From an uncultured Flavobacteriaceae bacterium (GTDB taxonomy: Bacteria > Bacteroidota > Bacteroidia > Flavobacteriales > Flavobacteriaceae): a stretch of 64,000 nucleotides of DNA. The notes below the pieces were generated by a model. That model was not told the origin of the DNA. It searched no databases and was given only the letters and a program-made list of their open reading frames with translations. The stretch covers positions 1 through 64,000 of the forward strand of contig CAJQLB010000008.1 in assembly GCA_905479065.1 (NCBI GenBank), in the 5' to 3' direction. The position numbers and the translations under genes were made by a program. Shown here piece by piece: positions 1 to 8,412 of the stretch (within the stretch, counting starts at the first letter, position 1; every line of letters starts with the position of its first letter).

Positions 1-980
1 CACAATTATCAGCAGCTGTTAATGTTTGTTCTTCTGGGACATTATCACATTGAGCAGTAATATCAGCAGGAAGTTCTTCATTAAAAGTTGGTGCTGTAGT
101 ATCTTGAACAGTGACTGTTTGATTGTGAGTTGTTGTATTTCCACAAGCATCAGTAGCAGTCCATGTTCTATTGATTGTATAATTACCAGGGCAATCACCA
201 TCAGTTGTTGTTTCATTAAAAGCAACTGTTGCATCACCACAATTATCAGCAGCTGTTAATGTTTGTTCTTCTGGGACATTATCACATTGAGCAGTAATAT
301 CAGCAGGAAGTTCTTCATTAAAAGTTGGTGCTGTAGTATCTTGAACAGTGACTGTTTGATTGTGTAGAGTTGTGTTACTACAAGCATCGGTCACTGTCCA
401 TATTCTAATAATGGAGTAGGTGTTTGGGCAAACTCCTTCTCTAAAGACTTCACTGTAGGTTACGGCTGGATTAGGATCACAGTTGTCGGTTGCTGTAAGA
501 ACCATTGGTTCTGGGACATTATCACATTGAGCAGTAATATCAGCAGGAAGTTCTTCATTAAAAGTTGGTGCTGTAGTATCTTGAACAGTAATTGTTTGTG
601 TGTGAGAAATTGAATTTCCTGCACAGTCTGAGGCAGTCCATGTACGATAAAGAATATAATTATAATCGCAATTTGAATCAAGTGTTTTTTCATCAAAAGA
701 AACTTTGATTGTGGTATCACAATTATCAGACGCAGTTAGTACGGCAGGTTCTGGGACATTATCACATTGAGCAGTAATATCAGCAGGAAGTTCTTCATTA
801 AAAGTTGGTGCTGTAGTATCTTGAACAGTGACTGTTTGTGTATGTGTTGTTGTATTACCCAATGTGTCTGTGGCTACCCACGTTCTTGTAAGGATATACT
901 GTGAATCACAATCAGTTTTGAGTTGTTCTTCGTTATAAGTTACCGTTGCTGTGGTGCCACAACCTCCATTCGCTGTTAAA
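1..980 (-). repeat. Tandem DNA repeats encoding HYR modules (period 237-240 nt)
   Basis: A core beginning CTGGGACATT (plus-strand reading) starts at 34, 271, 511 and 751, giving spacings of 237, 240 and 240 nt, or 79-80 codons. About 78 bases of the core are identical in all four copies, and 1-127 is identical to 238-364. A diverged fifth copy lies near 980-1060. The near identity at DNA level suggests recent duplication or gene conversion, so copy number may vary between strains and be prone to assembly error. Confidence 0.9.
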
Positions 981-2299
981 ATTGCAGCAGCTGGAATATT
1001 ATCGCACTCAACAACCATATCTTGTGGCAAATCCTCGTTGAATGTGGTTCCTAATTCTAAGGCTGATTGAAGTAAAAAATTACCAAAGGTTCTCGCTTCA
1101 CCAATCCATTGTGCTGTATTACCTTCATTTGCCTTACTTATATGAGAACCATTATATAAAATTGTGCCATAAGATGCATTTCCATAGGCTTTTCCATAAA
1201 CTAAAATACCTGCTTTTCCTGGAGAAAGATCATTTACATCTGAATGCGAAGGGTCATAAAAACCAATAGTACTGGAGTCGCGCCAACCTTGTTGTCTTGG
1301 GAGAAATACTTTTTCTGAATTTCCATTAAAAGCTTCATGTATTTCGCCAACAAATTGCATTATTGGGTCTGAAGCTGCAGCTTCTTCATAGACTATATTG
1401 GAGTTATTAAAAGTGTTTGCATGGGTTGGCCCTTCGAAAGTATAAATATCTGAATTACTGCCGTTAGAAGTGTCTTTGTATGGTAATAACCCATCATTTG
1501 ATAAAAAGTTTAATTTATTATGCGGTTTTCCATCTGTCTTTAAATTTTCTGAAATACTTACATCATGACATCCCATCCAAACATTTCTTCCTGTTGTCAC
1601 GAAATCATAAATGAGATTGACATCATTTTGACTCCAGTTTTTTTCAGGATCGGTATGATGTGATAAGACATAAAACTGATCACAAGCGTTTATATCTGAA
1701 GGAGTTCCCTTTCGGAAGGCTCCAGAGGACTTTAATATTCCAGCAGGATTAAAAAACCCTGTCTCAATATCAGTATCTTTAGTTGAAGTAATATCGCCAT
1801 TTTTAGGATATATTACAGTAGCAGGAAATGAGGTAATAATACCACTTACAGGTGCATTTACAATGGCATCTAAATTCCAATAAACGGTTAAGGCATCATT
1901 ACCACCATTCGAGTTATTATCAATCCAATTTTGGATAATGGACTCTGCATCAGTCATATGTTCAGCTGAGATTAAAAATGGTCCAGCTTTTAAGTTTTTC
2001 GTTTGTTTTGAAGTTGCTGATTTAGTGAGTGTTCCAGAAATTACAATATCAATTTCTTCAAATGATTTAGAGTCTTTAATAATCCAATGGACAGGAATGC
2101 CTTCTCCGACAAGAGCGTGAACTAAACCATAGGGTTTTAGAGCGTTGTTTGAGGTTTGTGGGGTAATACCCATATCAATGATCGCAGCGCCTGCATTAAA
2201 ATCAGTAGGAGTACTTTGAGCAGGAGATGAAAAACTAAATGTCAATAAAACAATGACTATTAGATTTTTAAGCGTTTGGTTAAGTAAAATTGTCTTCAT
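1..2299 (-). CDS. Secreted HYR-repeat surface protein, 5' part only
   Basis: The reading frame is open from an ATG at 2299 to the left edge, so about 766 N-terminal residues are visible and the C-terminus is outside the window. Residues 1 to about 27 form a signal peptide (MKTILLNQ followed by a hydrophobic stretch ending near SPAQS). Residues about 28-415 form a domain I cannot name; it contains HHTDPEKNW and WMGCHD. From about residue 416 there are HYR-like Ig-type repeats of 79-80 residues with the signature ADITAQCDNVP, a paired cysteine near DNC, RTWTATDACGN and TVTVQDTTAP. Four copies and one degenerate first copy are visible. Such repeats build long extracellular stalks in Flavobacteriia, and such proteins often end in a type IX secretion signal, which cannot be checked here. 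Adhesion or surface display is inferred. Confidence 0.85.
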   Translation of the reverse strand, partial: MKTILLNQTLKNLIVIVLLTFSFSSPAQSTPTDFNAGAAIIDMGITPQTSNNALKPYGLVHALVGEGIPVHWIIKDSKSFEEIDIVISGTLTKSATSKQTKNLKAGPFLISAEHMTDAESIIQNWIDNNSNGGNDALTVYWNLDAIVNAPVSGIITSFPATVIYPKNGDITSTKDTDIETGFFNPAGILKSSGAFRKGTPSDINACDQFYVLSHHTDPEKNWSQNDVNLIYDFVTTGRNVWMGCHDVSISENLKTDGKPHNKLNFLSNDGLLPYKDTSNGSNSDIYTFEGPTHANTFNNSNIVYEEAAASDPIMQFVGEIHEAFNGNSEKVFLPRQQGWRDSSTIGFYDPSHSDVNDLSPGKAGILVYGKAYGNASYGTILYNGSHISKANEGNTAQWIGEARTFGNFLLQSALELGTTFNEDLPQDMVVECDNIPAAAILTANGGCGTTATVTYNEEQLKTDCDSQYILTRTWVATDTLGNTTTHTQTVTVQDTTAPTFNEELPADITAQCDNVPEPAVLTASDNCDTTIKVSFDEKTLDSNCDYNYILYRTWTASDCAGNSISHTQTITVQDTTAPTFNEELPADITAQCDNVPEPMVLTATDNCDPNPAVTYSEVFREGVCPNTYSIIRIWTVTDACSNTTLHNQTVTVQDTTAPTFNEELPADITAQCDNVPEEQTLTAADNCGDATVAFNETTTDGDCPGNYTINRTWTATDACGNTTTHNQTVTVQDTTAPTFNEELPADITAQCDNVPEEQTLTAADNC

Positions 2300-2633
2300 A
2301 TTACTAATTTTAACATTCTGCTTTTATAAGACTCACTTAAATTATAAAAAGTCTATGCAAAGCATTTTTTTAACTATATGTTTCGCTAAGCGATATTTTT
2401 GTAATTTGTTTATTGTTTGCCAATAACTGTTATGTTATGATTGCAAACGTTACGTAATTGAGGGAGGGAACACCACATGGGTGTTAAAGGATTATTAATT
2501 TGAAATAGGTTTGGGGTCATTCCTTAATAATTTTAAACAAAATAAAAAATATCACATATCCTTAGCAAATATAAATGCTAAAGGGCTAAAATAATCGTTC
2601 AGAAGATAAAAAACAACATTTAATCGATAAAAT
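2300..2633. other. Intergenic region without recognised gene
   Basis: This 334-nt gap lies between the start of the minus-strand HYR protein and the plus-strand sixA. It must hold the promoter of the HYR gene and probably that of sixA. I see no convincing ORF, RNA gene or strong terminator hairpin in it. Confidence 0.5.
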
Positions 2634-3140
2634 TTGCATTTAAACGACAATAAAAATAGGATATTGGTCTTTATTCGCCATGGAAAATCGTCCTGGAAAT
2701 ATCCAGTTGATGACAAAATTAGACCTTTAAAAAAGCGCGGTATATCTGACATAACTCTGATAGCTAATCAATTTTTAAAATTGAAAATTAAACCAGATTT
2801 AGTGGTTTCTAGTCCAGCGAAAAGAGCATTAGATACCTGTCGCATTTTAATGAAAATACTGGAGATTTCTAAAGATATTTTACAAATAAAGTCACAACTT
2901 TATGATTTTGAAGGAAGTAAAACGCTTAATTTCATCAAAAATTTAGACAATTCTAATCAAATAATTTTATTGTTCGGTCACAATGATGCGTTTACTAACT
3001 TAATTAATCACTTAGGAAGTCATAAAATTGACAATTTACCAACATCGGGACTCGTCGCTATTCATTTTGATGTAAACAGTTGGAGCGAAATATCTAATGG
3101 CTCAACAATCACTAAATTATTCCCAAAAGATTATAAATAG
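2634..3140 (+). CDS. sixA: SixA-type histidine phosphatase
   Basis: This is a 168-residue protein of the histidine phosphatase (phosphoglycerate mutase-like) superfamily, the usual SixA length. The catalytic motif IRHGKSSW near residues 14-21 carries the phosphorylated histidine, and FGHND near residue 118 gives the second active-site histidine. SixA-like enzymes remove phosphate from phosphohistidine proteins; the substrate here is unknown. There is no ATG at the N-terminus. The frame opens after a TAA at 2628-2630, with a TTG at 2634 and another in-frame TTG at 2664 close to the RHG motif, so the start is uncertain. The gene precedes ppx on the same strand with a 139-nt gap, and phosphate metabolism is the likely theme. 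Confidence 0.85.
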   Translation: MHLNDNKNRILVFIRHGKSSWKYPVDDKIRPLKKRGISDITLIANQFLKLKIKPDLVVSSPAKRALDTCRILMKILEISKDILQIKSQLYDFEGSKTLNFIKNLDNSNQIILLFGHNDAFTNLINHLGSHKIDNLPTSGLVAIHFDVNSWSEISNGSTITKLFPKDYK

Positions 3141-3279
3141 TTGACTTGTGTTTATGAGTGACCTATGAATGATTTAAATAAATTACATAGAATATGTCAA
3201 TAATTAATCAAAAGACTTATTACTTTTATGCTTGAAATGTGAATCATTCATTTTGAAAGAAATTTTATGATATAATCGT

Positions 3280-4185
3280 ATGTTAACTGTAAACAAATAT
3301 GCGGCAATTGATATTGGGTCTAACGCAATTAGGCTTCTAATAACGACAATTGTTGAAGAATCAGGAAAACCAGCGCAGTTTAAAAAAACTTCACTTGTGC
3401 GTGTTCCAATCCGCTTGGGAGAAGACGTATTTACCAATGGATTTGTATCATCTTTTAATATTATTCGTTTGAGAGACACGATGAAAGCTTTCAAATTATT
3501 AATGAAGACACACGGTGTAAAAGTTTATAAAGCTTGTGCTACGTCTGCAATGCGTGAAGCAACTAACACAGAGGAAATTTTAAAAGAAATATTCGCATCA
3601 TCAAATATTGATATTGAGGTCATTGACGGTCAATTAGAGGCTATACTCATTGCATCCACTAATCTTAAAGAATATATTCAGCCCAATAAAACGTATCTTT
3701 TTGTAGATGTTGGTGGAGGTAGTACTGAATTTTCAATTATTCATGATGAATTAACAGTTGCCTCTAAATCATTTAAAATAGGTACCATAAGACTATTGCG
3801 TGGATTTGTAGTTCGAGATACATGGCTAGAATTAGAGGAATGGATAAAAGAATACACTTTAAATTATGAAAAAGTACAAGTAATTGGATCTGGAGGAAAT
3901 ATTAATAAAATATTCAAAATTTCTCGTAAAGCGTTAGGCAAACCATTAACATATTTTCACCTAAGTTCCTACTATCATACTTTAAAATCATATACCTATG
4001 ATGAGCGTATAAGCAAACTTGGGCTTAACCATGATAGAGCAGATGTTATTGTCCCTGCCTTACAAATTTATCTATCTTCCATGAAATGGAGCAAGGCGAA
4101 ACATATTTATGTGCCAAAAATTGGACTTTCTGATGGAATTATAAAAAGCATGTTTTACAATAAAGTTAAAGGAAATTCTCTTTGA
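3280..4185 (+). CDS. ppx: Exopolyphosphatase, Ppx/GppA family
   Basis: The 301-residue protein belongs to the Ppx/GppA branch of the actin/Hsp70-like ATPase fold. The first phosphate-binding loop AIDIGSNAIR lies at residues 9-18, and the second, VDVGGGSTEFS, near 143-153. These enzymes release phosphate from polyphosphate or hydrolyse pppGpp. At about 300 residues it is the short form without the C-terminal HD-like domain of E. coli Ppx, as is common in Bacteroidota. It follows sixA. Its stop codon abuts that of the convergent miaE with no gap, so the two transcripts must overlap. Polyphosphatase versus pppGpp activity cannot be decided from sequence. Confidence 0.85.
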   Translation: MLTVNKYAAIDIGSNAIRLLITTIVEESGKPAQFKKTSLVRVPIRLGEDVFTNGFVSSFNIIRLRDTMKAFKLLMKTHGVKVYKACATSAMREATNTEEILKEIFASSNIDIEVIDGQLEAILIASTNLKEYIQPNKTYLFVDVGGGSTEFSIIHDELTVASKSFKIGTIRLLRGFVVRDTWLELEEWIKEYTLNYEKVQVIGSGGNINKIFKISRKALGKPLTYFHLSSYYHTLKSYTYDERISKLGLNHDRADVIVPALQIYLSSMKWSKAKHIYVPKIGLSDGIIKSMFYNKVKGNSL

Positions 4186-4767
4186 TCAACCGTGAATTGT
4201 TTCTTGTTTCCCAAGATTTTTCATGATTTCACCCTCAAAATCTAATAAATTTTGCCATTTTTTGTCGACTTGATTTCTTTCCCCATATTGTCTAGCAAAA
4301 CCAAGAAACATCGTATAATGATTAGCCTCACTTACCATAAGTTTTCTATAAAATTCAGATAGTTCTTTATCAGTTAATTCTTCAGAAAGTAATCTAAAAC
4401 GCTCACAACTCCTCGCTTCAATTAATGCTGCGTATAGCAATCGATGAACTAATTGTGTTGTTCGACTACCTCCTTTTGGGAAAAAAGTCAATAATTGCTT
4501 AACATAGTCGTCTTTTCTGTCTCTTCCCAAAACCCATCCTCGTTTTAAAATAATATCATGGACCATTTTAAAATGACTAATTTCTTCTTTTACCAGAGCT
4601 ACCATCGCTTGAACAAGGTTTGTATATTCAGGAAAACTTACAATTAATGAAATGGCTGTACTTGTAGCTTTTTGCTCACAAAAGGCATGGTCTGTTAATA
4701 TTTCTTCGATATTCTTTTCTACAATATTAACCCAGCGTGGGTCTGTGGGTAATTTAAGGCCTAACAT
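4186..4767 (-). CDS. miaE: tRNA 2-methylthio-N6-isopentenyladenosine-37 hydroxylase MiaE
   Basis: This is a 193-residue ferritin-like diiron protein of the MiaE family, which hydroxylates the isopentenyl group of ms2i6A at position 37 of tRNA using oxygen. Carboxylate and histidine ligands are visible in four helices: EQKA near residue 31, KEEISHF near 61-67, EARSCERF near 117-124 and SEANHYTMF near 146-154. The N-terminus LGLKLPTDPRW is typical. It lies 39 nt downstream of dnaX on the same strand and is probably cotranscribed with it. Length and motifs match the family. Confidence 0.9.
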   Translation of the reverse strand: MLGLKLPTDPRWVNIVEKNIEEILTDHAFCEQKATSTAISLIVSFPEYTNLVQAMVALVKEEISHFKMVHDIILKRGWVLGRDRKDDYVKQLLTFFPKGGSRTTQLVHRLLYAALIEARSCERFRLLSEELTDKELSEFYRKLMVSEANHYTMFLGFARQYGERNQVDKKWQNLLDFEGEIMKNLGKQETIHG

Positions 4768-4806
4768 TTGTTGCTAATTTTGATAGTTTAAAATTCATTT
4801 TTTTTG

Positions 4807-6564
4807 TTAAACATCTAATTCGAAAAGCTTTTTAAGTAGCTCAATTTTTGGATTTTTCTCTTTAAGCTTATCATATTTTTCTTCTGGTGTATAAGCGAAT
4901 AGCTTTTCTTTTTCTTCGTTAACTTTTATGTCTAATACAATATCATAATTATTGAGTTGTTTTCGAAGAAAACTAAGTAAATCATATTGTTGGCGTTCAA
5001 CCTCTATTTTGTTTGTTGCATTTGGAAATTCTAAATGTATGGTTGTGTCTTTTAATGTTGGCACATCTATACGCAGTATGGATGCTAAATTAAATTTCCC
5101 ATCTTTTTCTAATTTATTCGCAAAAGTTTCCCAACTTGCCCTCATTTCATCTTCTGTGAACTTTTCTTTTGGTAGCTCTTCCTCGCTATGAACGACGTCC
5201 ATTTGCTTTATAAGATGTTCCTTTTTTTTCTTGATACTGCTAAGAGATAGCCCGGAGTTTCTGTGTTGATTTTTATTTAAACTAATTGATGGCAATCCTT
5301 TTTTTTGTAGCGCATCATTGTTGGGGTTATCGGGTAATTCTTTATCAATTTTAATTGGTAATTGATTATCATCGACAGTATGTGCTGCTTCGGGATGCTT
5401 AAGAGATACTTGCGCCTTTTGTTCAATTCTTGAGTTTTCTTTCAGAACATGCTTCGTTTCCTTAAAATAACTGGGGGGTATTATGTTAAAACTTTTTTTT
5501 TTTTCACTATCAAAATTGATAGAGGCTAATTGCATCAAACACAATTCTACATGTAGACGTTGATTTTTACTCGTTTTGTATTTTAAATCACAATCATTGG
5601 CGATTCTAATTGCATCAATTAAAAACTCTTGAGTGGTGTGTTTCGATTGCTCTAAGTATTTTATTTTAATTTGATCACCAACTTCAAGTAGTGTAATCGT
5701 GTCAGGGATTCTACAAACGAGTAAATCTCTGAAATGCGATGCTAGGCCAGTAATAAAGTGATGGCCATCGAATCCTTTAGACAGGGTGTGATTAAATTGC
5801 AAAAGCAATTGAGGAATGTTGTTTTCTAATATTAGTGTTGTACTATCGAAGTATGTTTCGTAATCTAATACATTCAGGTTTTCGGTAACAGCTTTACGTG
5901 TTAAGTTTTTCCCAGTAAAACTTACAACACGATCAAAAATTGATAAAGCATCGCGCATAGCACCATCTGCTTTTTGTGCAATGATATGTAAGGCGTCATC
6001 CTCGGCTATAACCCCTTGTTCATTTGCGATGAAATGCAAATATTTCTTTGCATCAAGAACGGTAATACGCTTAAAATCAAAAATCTGACAACGCGACAAA
6101 ATGGTAGGAATTATTTTATGTTTTTCTGTAGTTGCAAGAATGAAAATGCAGTGTTTGGGAGGTTCTTCTAATGTTTTTAAAAACGCATTAAATGCCGACT
6201 GTGACAACATATGAACTTCATCGATAATATACACTTTGTACTTCCCAATTTGAGGAGGAATGCGAACTTGGTCTGTTAAACTTCGAATATCATCTACAGA
6301 GTTGTTTGATGCCGCATCAAGTTCGAAGATATTAAACGCAAAATCTTGATTATCTTGTAAATCATTATCACTATTAATCATTTTTGCTAAAATCCGAGCA
6401 CAAGTTGTTTTGCCAACACCCCGAGGACCGGTAAATAATAAAGCTTGCGCCAAATGATTATTATTTATAGCGTTGAGTAATGTATTGGTAATTACCTCCT
6501 GGCCAACAACATCTTTAAATGATTTTGGTCTGTACTTACGTGCTGATACAACAAAAGGCTCCAT
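4807..6564 (-). CDS. dnaX: DNA polymerase III subunit gamma/tau
   Basis: DnaX is the AAA+ motor subunit of the clamp loader that places the beta clamp on DNA and links polymerase cores. The 585-residue protein has Walker A GPRGVGKT at 46-53, Walker B YIIDEVH at 112-118, sensor 1 ILATTEK and an SRC motif near 156. Domain III follows, then a low-complexity lysine-rich linker and a C-terminal domain. The four-cysteine zinc module that most bacterial DnaX proteins carry between Walker A and the ELDAAS motif is absent; residues 61-80 hold no zinc cluster. A minus-strand TAACTTTG (6584-6591) upstream is a plausible -7 element. miaE follows in the same transcript direction. Confidence 0.95.
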   Translation of the reverse strand: MEPFVVSARKYRPKSFKDVVGQEVITNTLLNAINNNHLAQALLFTGPRGVGKTTCARILAKMINSDNDLQDNQDFAFNIFELDAASNNSVDDIRSLTDQVRIPPQIGKYKVYIIDEVHMLSQSAFNAFLKTLEEPPKHCIFILATTEKHKIIPTILSRCQIFDFKRITVLDAKKYLHFIANEQGVIAEDDALHIIAQKADGAMRDALSIFDRVVSFTGKNLTRKAVTENLNVLDYETYFDSTTLILENNIPQLLLQFNHTLSKGFDGHHFITGLASHFRDLLVCRIPDTITLLEVGDQIKIKYLEQSKHTTQEFLIDAIRIANDCDLKYKTSKNQRLHVELCLMQLASINFDSEKKKSFNIIPPSYFKETKHVLKENSRIEQKAQVSLKHPEAAHTVDDNQLPIKIDKELPDNPNNDALQKKGLPSISLNKNQHRNSGLSLSSIKKKKEHLIKQMDVVHSEEELPKEKFTEDEMRASWETFANKLEKDGKFNLASILRIDVPTLKDTTIHLEFPNATNKIEVERQQYDLLSFLRKQLNNYDIVLDIKVNEEKEKLFAYTPEEKYDKLKEKNPKIELLKKLFELDV

Positions 6565-6583
6565 AGGATATAACTCGTGTCAA

Positions 6584-6591
6584 CAAAGTTA
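6584..6591 (-). promoter_or_regulatory. Putative -7 element of dnaX
   Basis: On the minus strand this reads TAACTTTG, matching TAnnTTTG, 20 nt upstream of the dnaX ATG. Confidence 0.5.
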
Positions 6592-6667
6592 AAAATTCGA
6601 ATGAATATTAAGAATTACTAAGAAGTATTTTACTTTGAGTTATTAACAATTTACGTACTTTAGCTGC

Positions 6668-6968
6668 CAAGTAAATTGCCTTATCGAACCAGGCTAGCCT
6701 GGTTAGGAAAGTCCGAACACCACAGTGTACTATAGTGGTTAATAGCCATCAGTCGTGAGACTAGGAATAGTGCAACAGAAAGAATGTACAGGTGAAGCTG
6801 TAGTGAAATCAGGTAAACTCTATAGGGTGCAATGTCATGTAAACCAGCGTTTGAGTGCGGCACGCACGATTGTTGGAGGGTAGGCAGCTAAAGTTTGTTG
6901 GCAACAATAAATGTAGATAAATGATAAGGGCTCTTTTGAGAACAGAATTCGGCTTACAAATTTACTTA
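6668..6968 (+). ncRNA. rnpB: RNase P RNA
   Basis: This is the catalytic RNA of RNase P, which matures tRNA 5' ends. Conserved blocks occur in order: AGGAAAGTCCGAAC with CACCACAG near 6701-6724 (P4 5' region), ACAGAAAG near 6775, GGTGAAG, GTAAACTC near 6813, and ACAGAATTCGGCTTA near 6942-6956 (P4 3' region). The ends pair: AAGTAAATTG at 6669-6678 is complementary to 6957-6967 and forms P1. This fixes the ends to within a few bases. The gene sits between dnaX (divergent) and rsmD (convergent). Confidence 0.9.
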
Positions 6969-7006
6969 CAAAACAAAAGCTCTTTTTCAAGGGCTTTTGT
7001 GTTTTG
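6969..7006 (+). terminator. Terminator hairpin of rnpB
   Basis: CAAAACAAAAGC (6969-6980) pairs with GCTTTTGTGTTTTG (6993-7006), with one bulged pair, directly after the 3' arm of P1. It lies 18 nt beyond the rsmD stop, so it may serve both strands. Confidence 0.65.
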
Positions 7007-7024
7007 TAAGACCTCGTATTTTGT

Positions 7025-7570
7025 TTACTCTTCCTTGTTTTTAAAAAAACTAAACATGTTACCTCCATAAATTCTTGAATATAAAAAATGATTGAGGTGT
7101 GATAAATTTGTGTGTTTTGAATGCTCCACAATCAATAATCCGTCTTGCTCCAATAAATTGTTTTTGAACACAATATTCGGGATTTTAGAAAAGGTATCTA
7201 CATCAAAATCATAAGGAGGATCTGCAAAGATTACATCATATTTTTTTTTGGTATTCAACAAATAGTTGAAAACATCTCCACGAACTGTTATTAGCGGCAT
7301 ATTAAAATCATGTGCAGTAGTATTAATGAATTTGATGCAATGGTAATTTTTATCAACGCAAACAATGTTTTTTACACCACGAGAAGCAAATTCGTAGCTA
7401 ATATTTCCTGTACCAGAAAATAGATCAAGAACTGATATGGATCCAAATAAAAAAAGATTATTGAGAATATTAAATAGAGATTCTTTGGCCATATCTGTTG
7501 TAGGACGTACCGGTAGCTTTTTTGGAGCAGTTATTCTTCTTCCTTTATAATCACCCGAAATTATGCGCAT
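7025..7570 (-). CDS. rsmD: 16S rRNA (guanine966-N2)-methyltransferase RsmD
   Basis: RsmD methylates G966 of 16S rRNA on the assembled small subunit, using S-adenosylmethionine. The 181-residue protein begins MRIISGDYKGRR, the typical start. It has the SAM-binding motif DLFSGTGNISYE near residues 48-59 and the catalytic motif FADPPYDF near 115-122 (N/D-PP-Y/F type). It follows the DUF3822 gene with a 1-nt overlap, so the two are translationally coupled, an arrangement common in Bacteroidota. Confidence 0.93.
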   Translation of the reverse strand: MRIISGDYKGRRITAPKKLPVRPTTDMAKESLFNILNNLFLFGSISVLDLFSGTGNISYEFASRGVKNIVCVDKNYHCIKFINTTAHDFNMPLITVRGDVFNYLLNTKKKYDVIFADPPYDFDVDTFSKIPNIVFKNNLLEQDGLLIVEHSKHTNLSHLNHFLYSRIYGGNMFSFFKNKEE

Positions 7571-8412
7571 CAGAGATTATTTTGTAAAACAAAATTTTGA
7601 ATAAAATTCTTTTTGTCTTCAGGTTTTAGCATAAATTTTGTTTCTTGATTGTAAATTGACACCTCTCGCACATAGGTATATGCCGCATTATAAAGGGCAT
7701 CATTTTTATTTATTTTACCCATTAATGTCAACGGAAAAGTTTCGGGATCTAAGAGGAGTTGTTCTGCTGTAAATAAGATGTAATAGACAAAATCTTCTTC
7801 TGTTTTGTATTCAAAAGAATTGAACAGTATTAACTCTTTGTTCTTTAAAATTACGATTTCAAAGTGATTACTTCTGATATTAACGTACATACTGGCGTTC
7901 GCACCACCGTCATGTATTTCAAATAACGTATTTATTAAAAGTGTCGAATAATGATTGTATTCAAAGGTTCCATAAGTATCAAAAATAAAATTATTTATGT
8001 TCACATAAGGAACATAGACATTGATAATCTCATTCTGTGAAAGTTCATCAAACGTTATGAAATCATTATTTAAAATCTTTGAATTAAATTTTAAGTAGTC
8101 AGAGAGATTGTTTTTGTTAAAAAGAGATTTTGGTACAAGGGTGGCTAACGCGTTATCGTGAATTACGGTAACATCTTTAAAATCTTGTTGAAATAACTTA
8201 TTGCTACTCAAATGTTCTTTTAATTGTTTTAACACCTCAATTGGAGGCACTATTTTGTTAAAAGCTATGTATGAATGATGTAATATTCTTTTTGATGGTT
8301 TGTTTAGGACACAAAAAGAAAGTCCACTCAAGCTAACTTGAATGGACAATTTATTTTGCAATGTGCTGTCAGTATTATTGTTCGTTTGAAAAATTCTTTG
8401 GCCAGTTTCCAT
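7570..8412 (-). CDS. DUF3822 family protein
   Basis: This protein of unknown function belongs to DUF3822, a Bacteroidota family usually found just upstream of rsmD, as here. The frame is open to an ATG at 8439 (289 aa). The ATG at 8412 (METGQRIF, 280 aa) gives a smaller overlap with the upstream gene (38 rather than 65 nt) and is preferred. No signal peptide, membrane helix or catalytic motif is evident. The family has an actin/Hsp70-like look (for example the segment FDTYGTF), but I cannot support an activity. It overlaps rsmD by one base. Confidence 0.8.
   Translation of the reverse strand: METGQRIFQTNNNTDSTLQNKLSIQVSLSGLSFCVLNKPSKRILHHSYIAFNKIVPPIEVLKQLKEHLSSNKLFQQDFKDVTVIHDNALATLVPKSLFNKNNLSDYLKFNSKILNNDFITFDELSQNEIINVYVPYVNINNFIFDTYGTFEYNHYSTLLINTLFEIHDGGANASMYVNIRSNHFEIVILKNKELILFNSFEYKTEEDFVYYILFTAEQLLLDPETFPLTLMGKINKNDALYNAAYTYVREVSIYNQETKFMLKPEDKKNFIQNFVLQNNL

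Noticed and set aside
26-259. Plus-strand 77-aa ORF in the repeat region
   Set aside because: It is the antisense shadow of the HYR repeats, rich in Ser/Ile/Cys, with no start context of its own.
1-980. Regular direct repeats resembling a CRISPR array
   Set aside because: The period is 237-240 nt, a multiple of three, and the repeats translate in one open frame into HYR modules; there are no spacers of CRISPR size.
6681-7131. Minus-strand ORFs of 60 and 98 aa
   Set aside because: They lie over the RNase P RNA gene and, for the second, over the end of rsmD in another frame.
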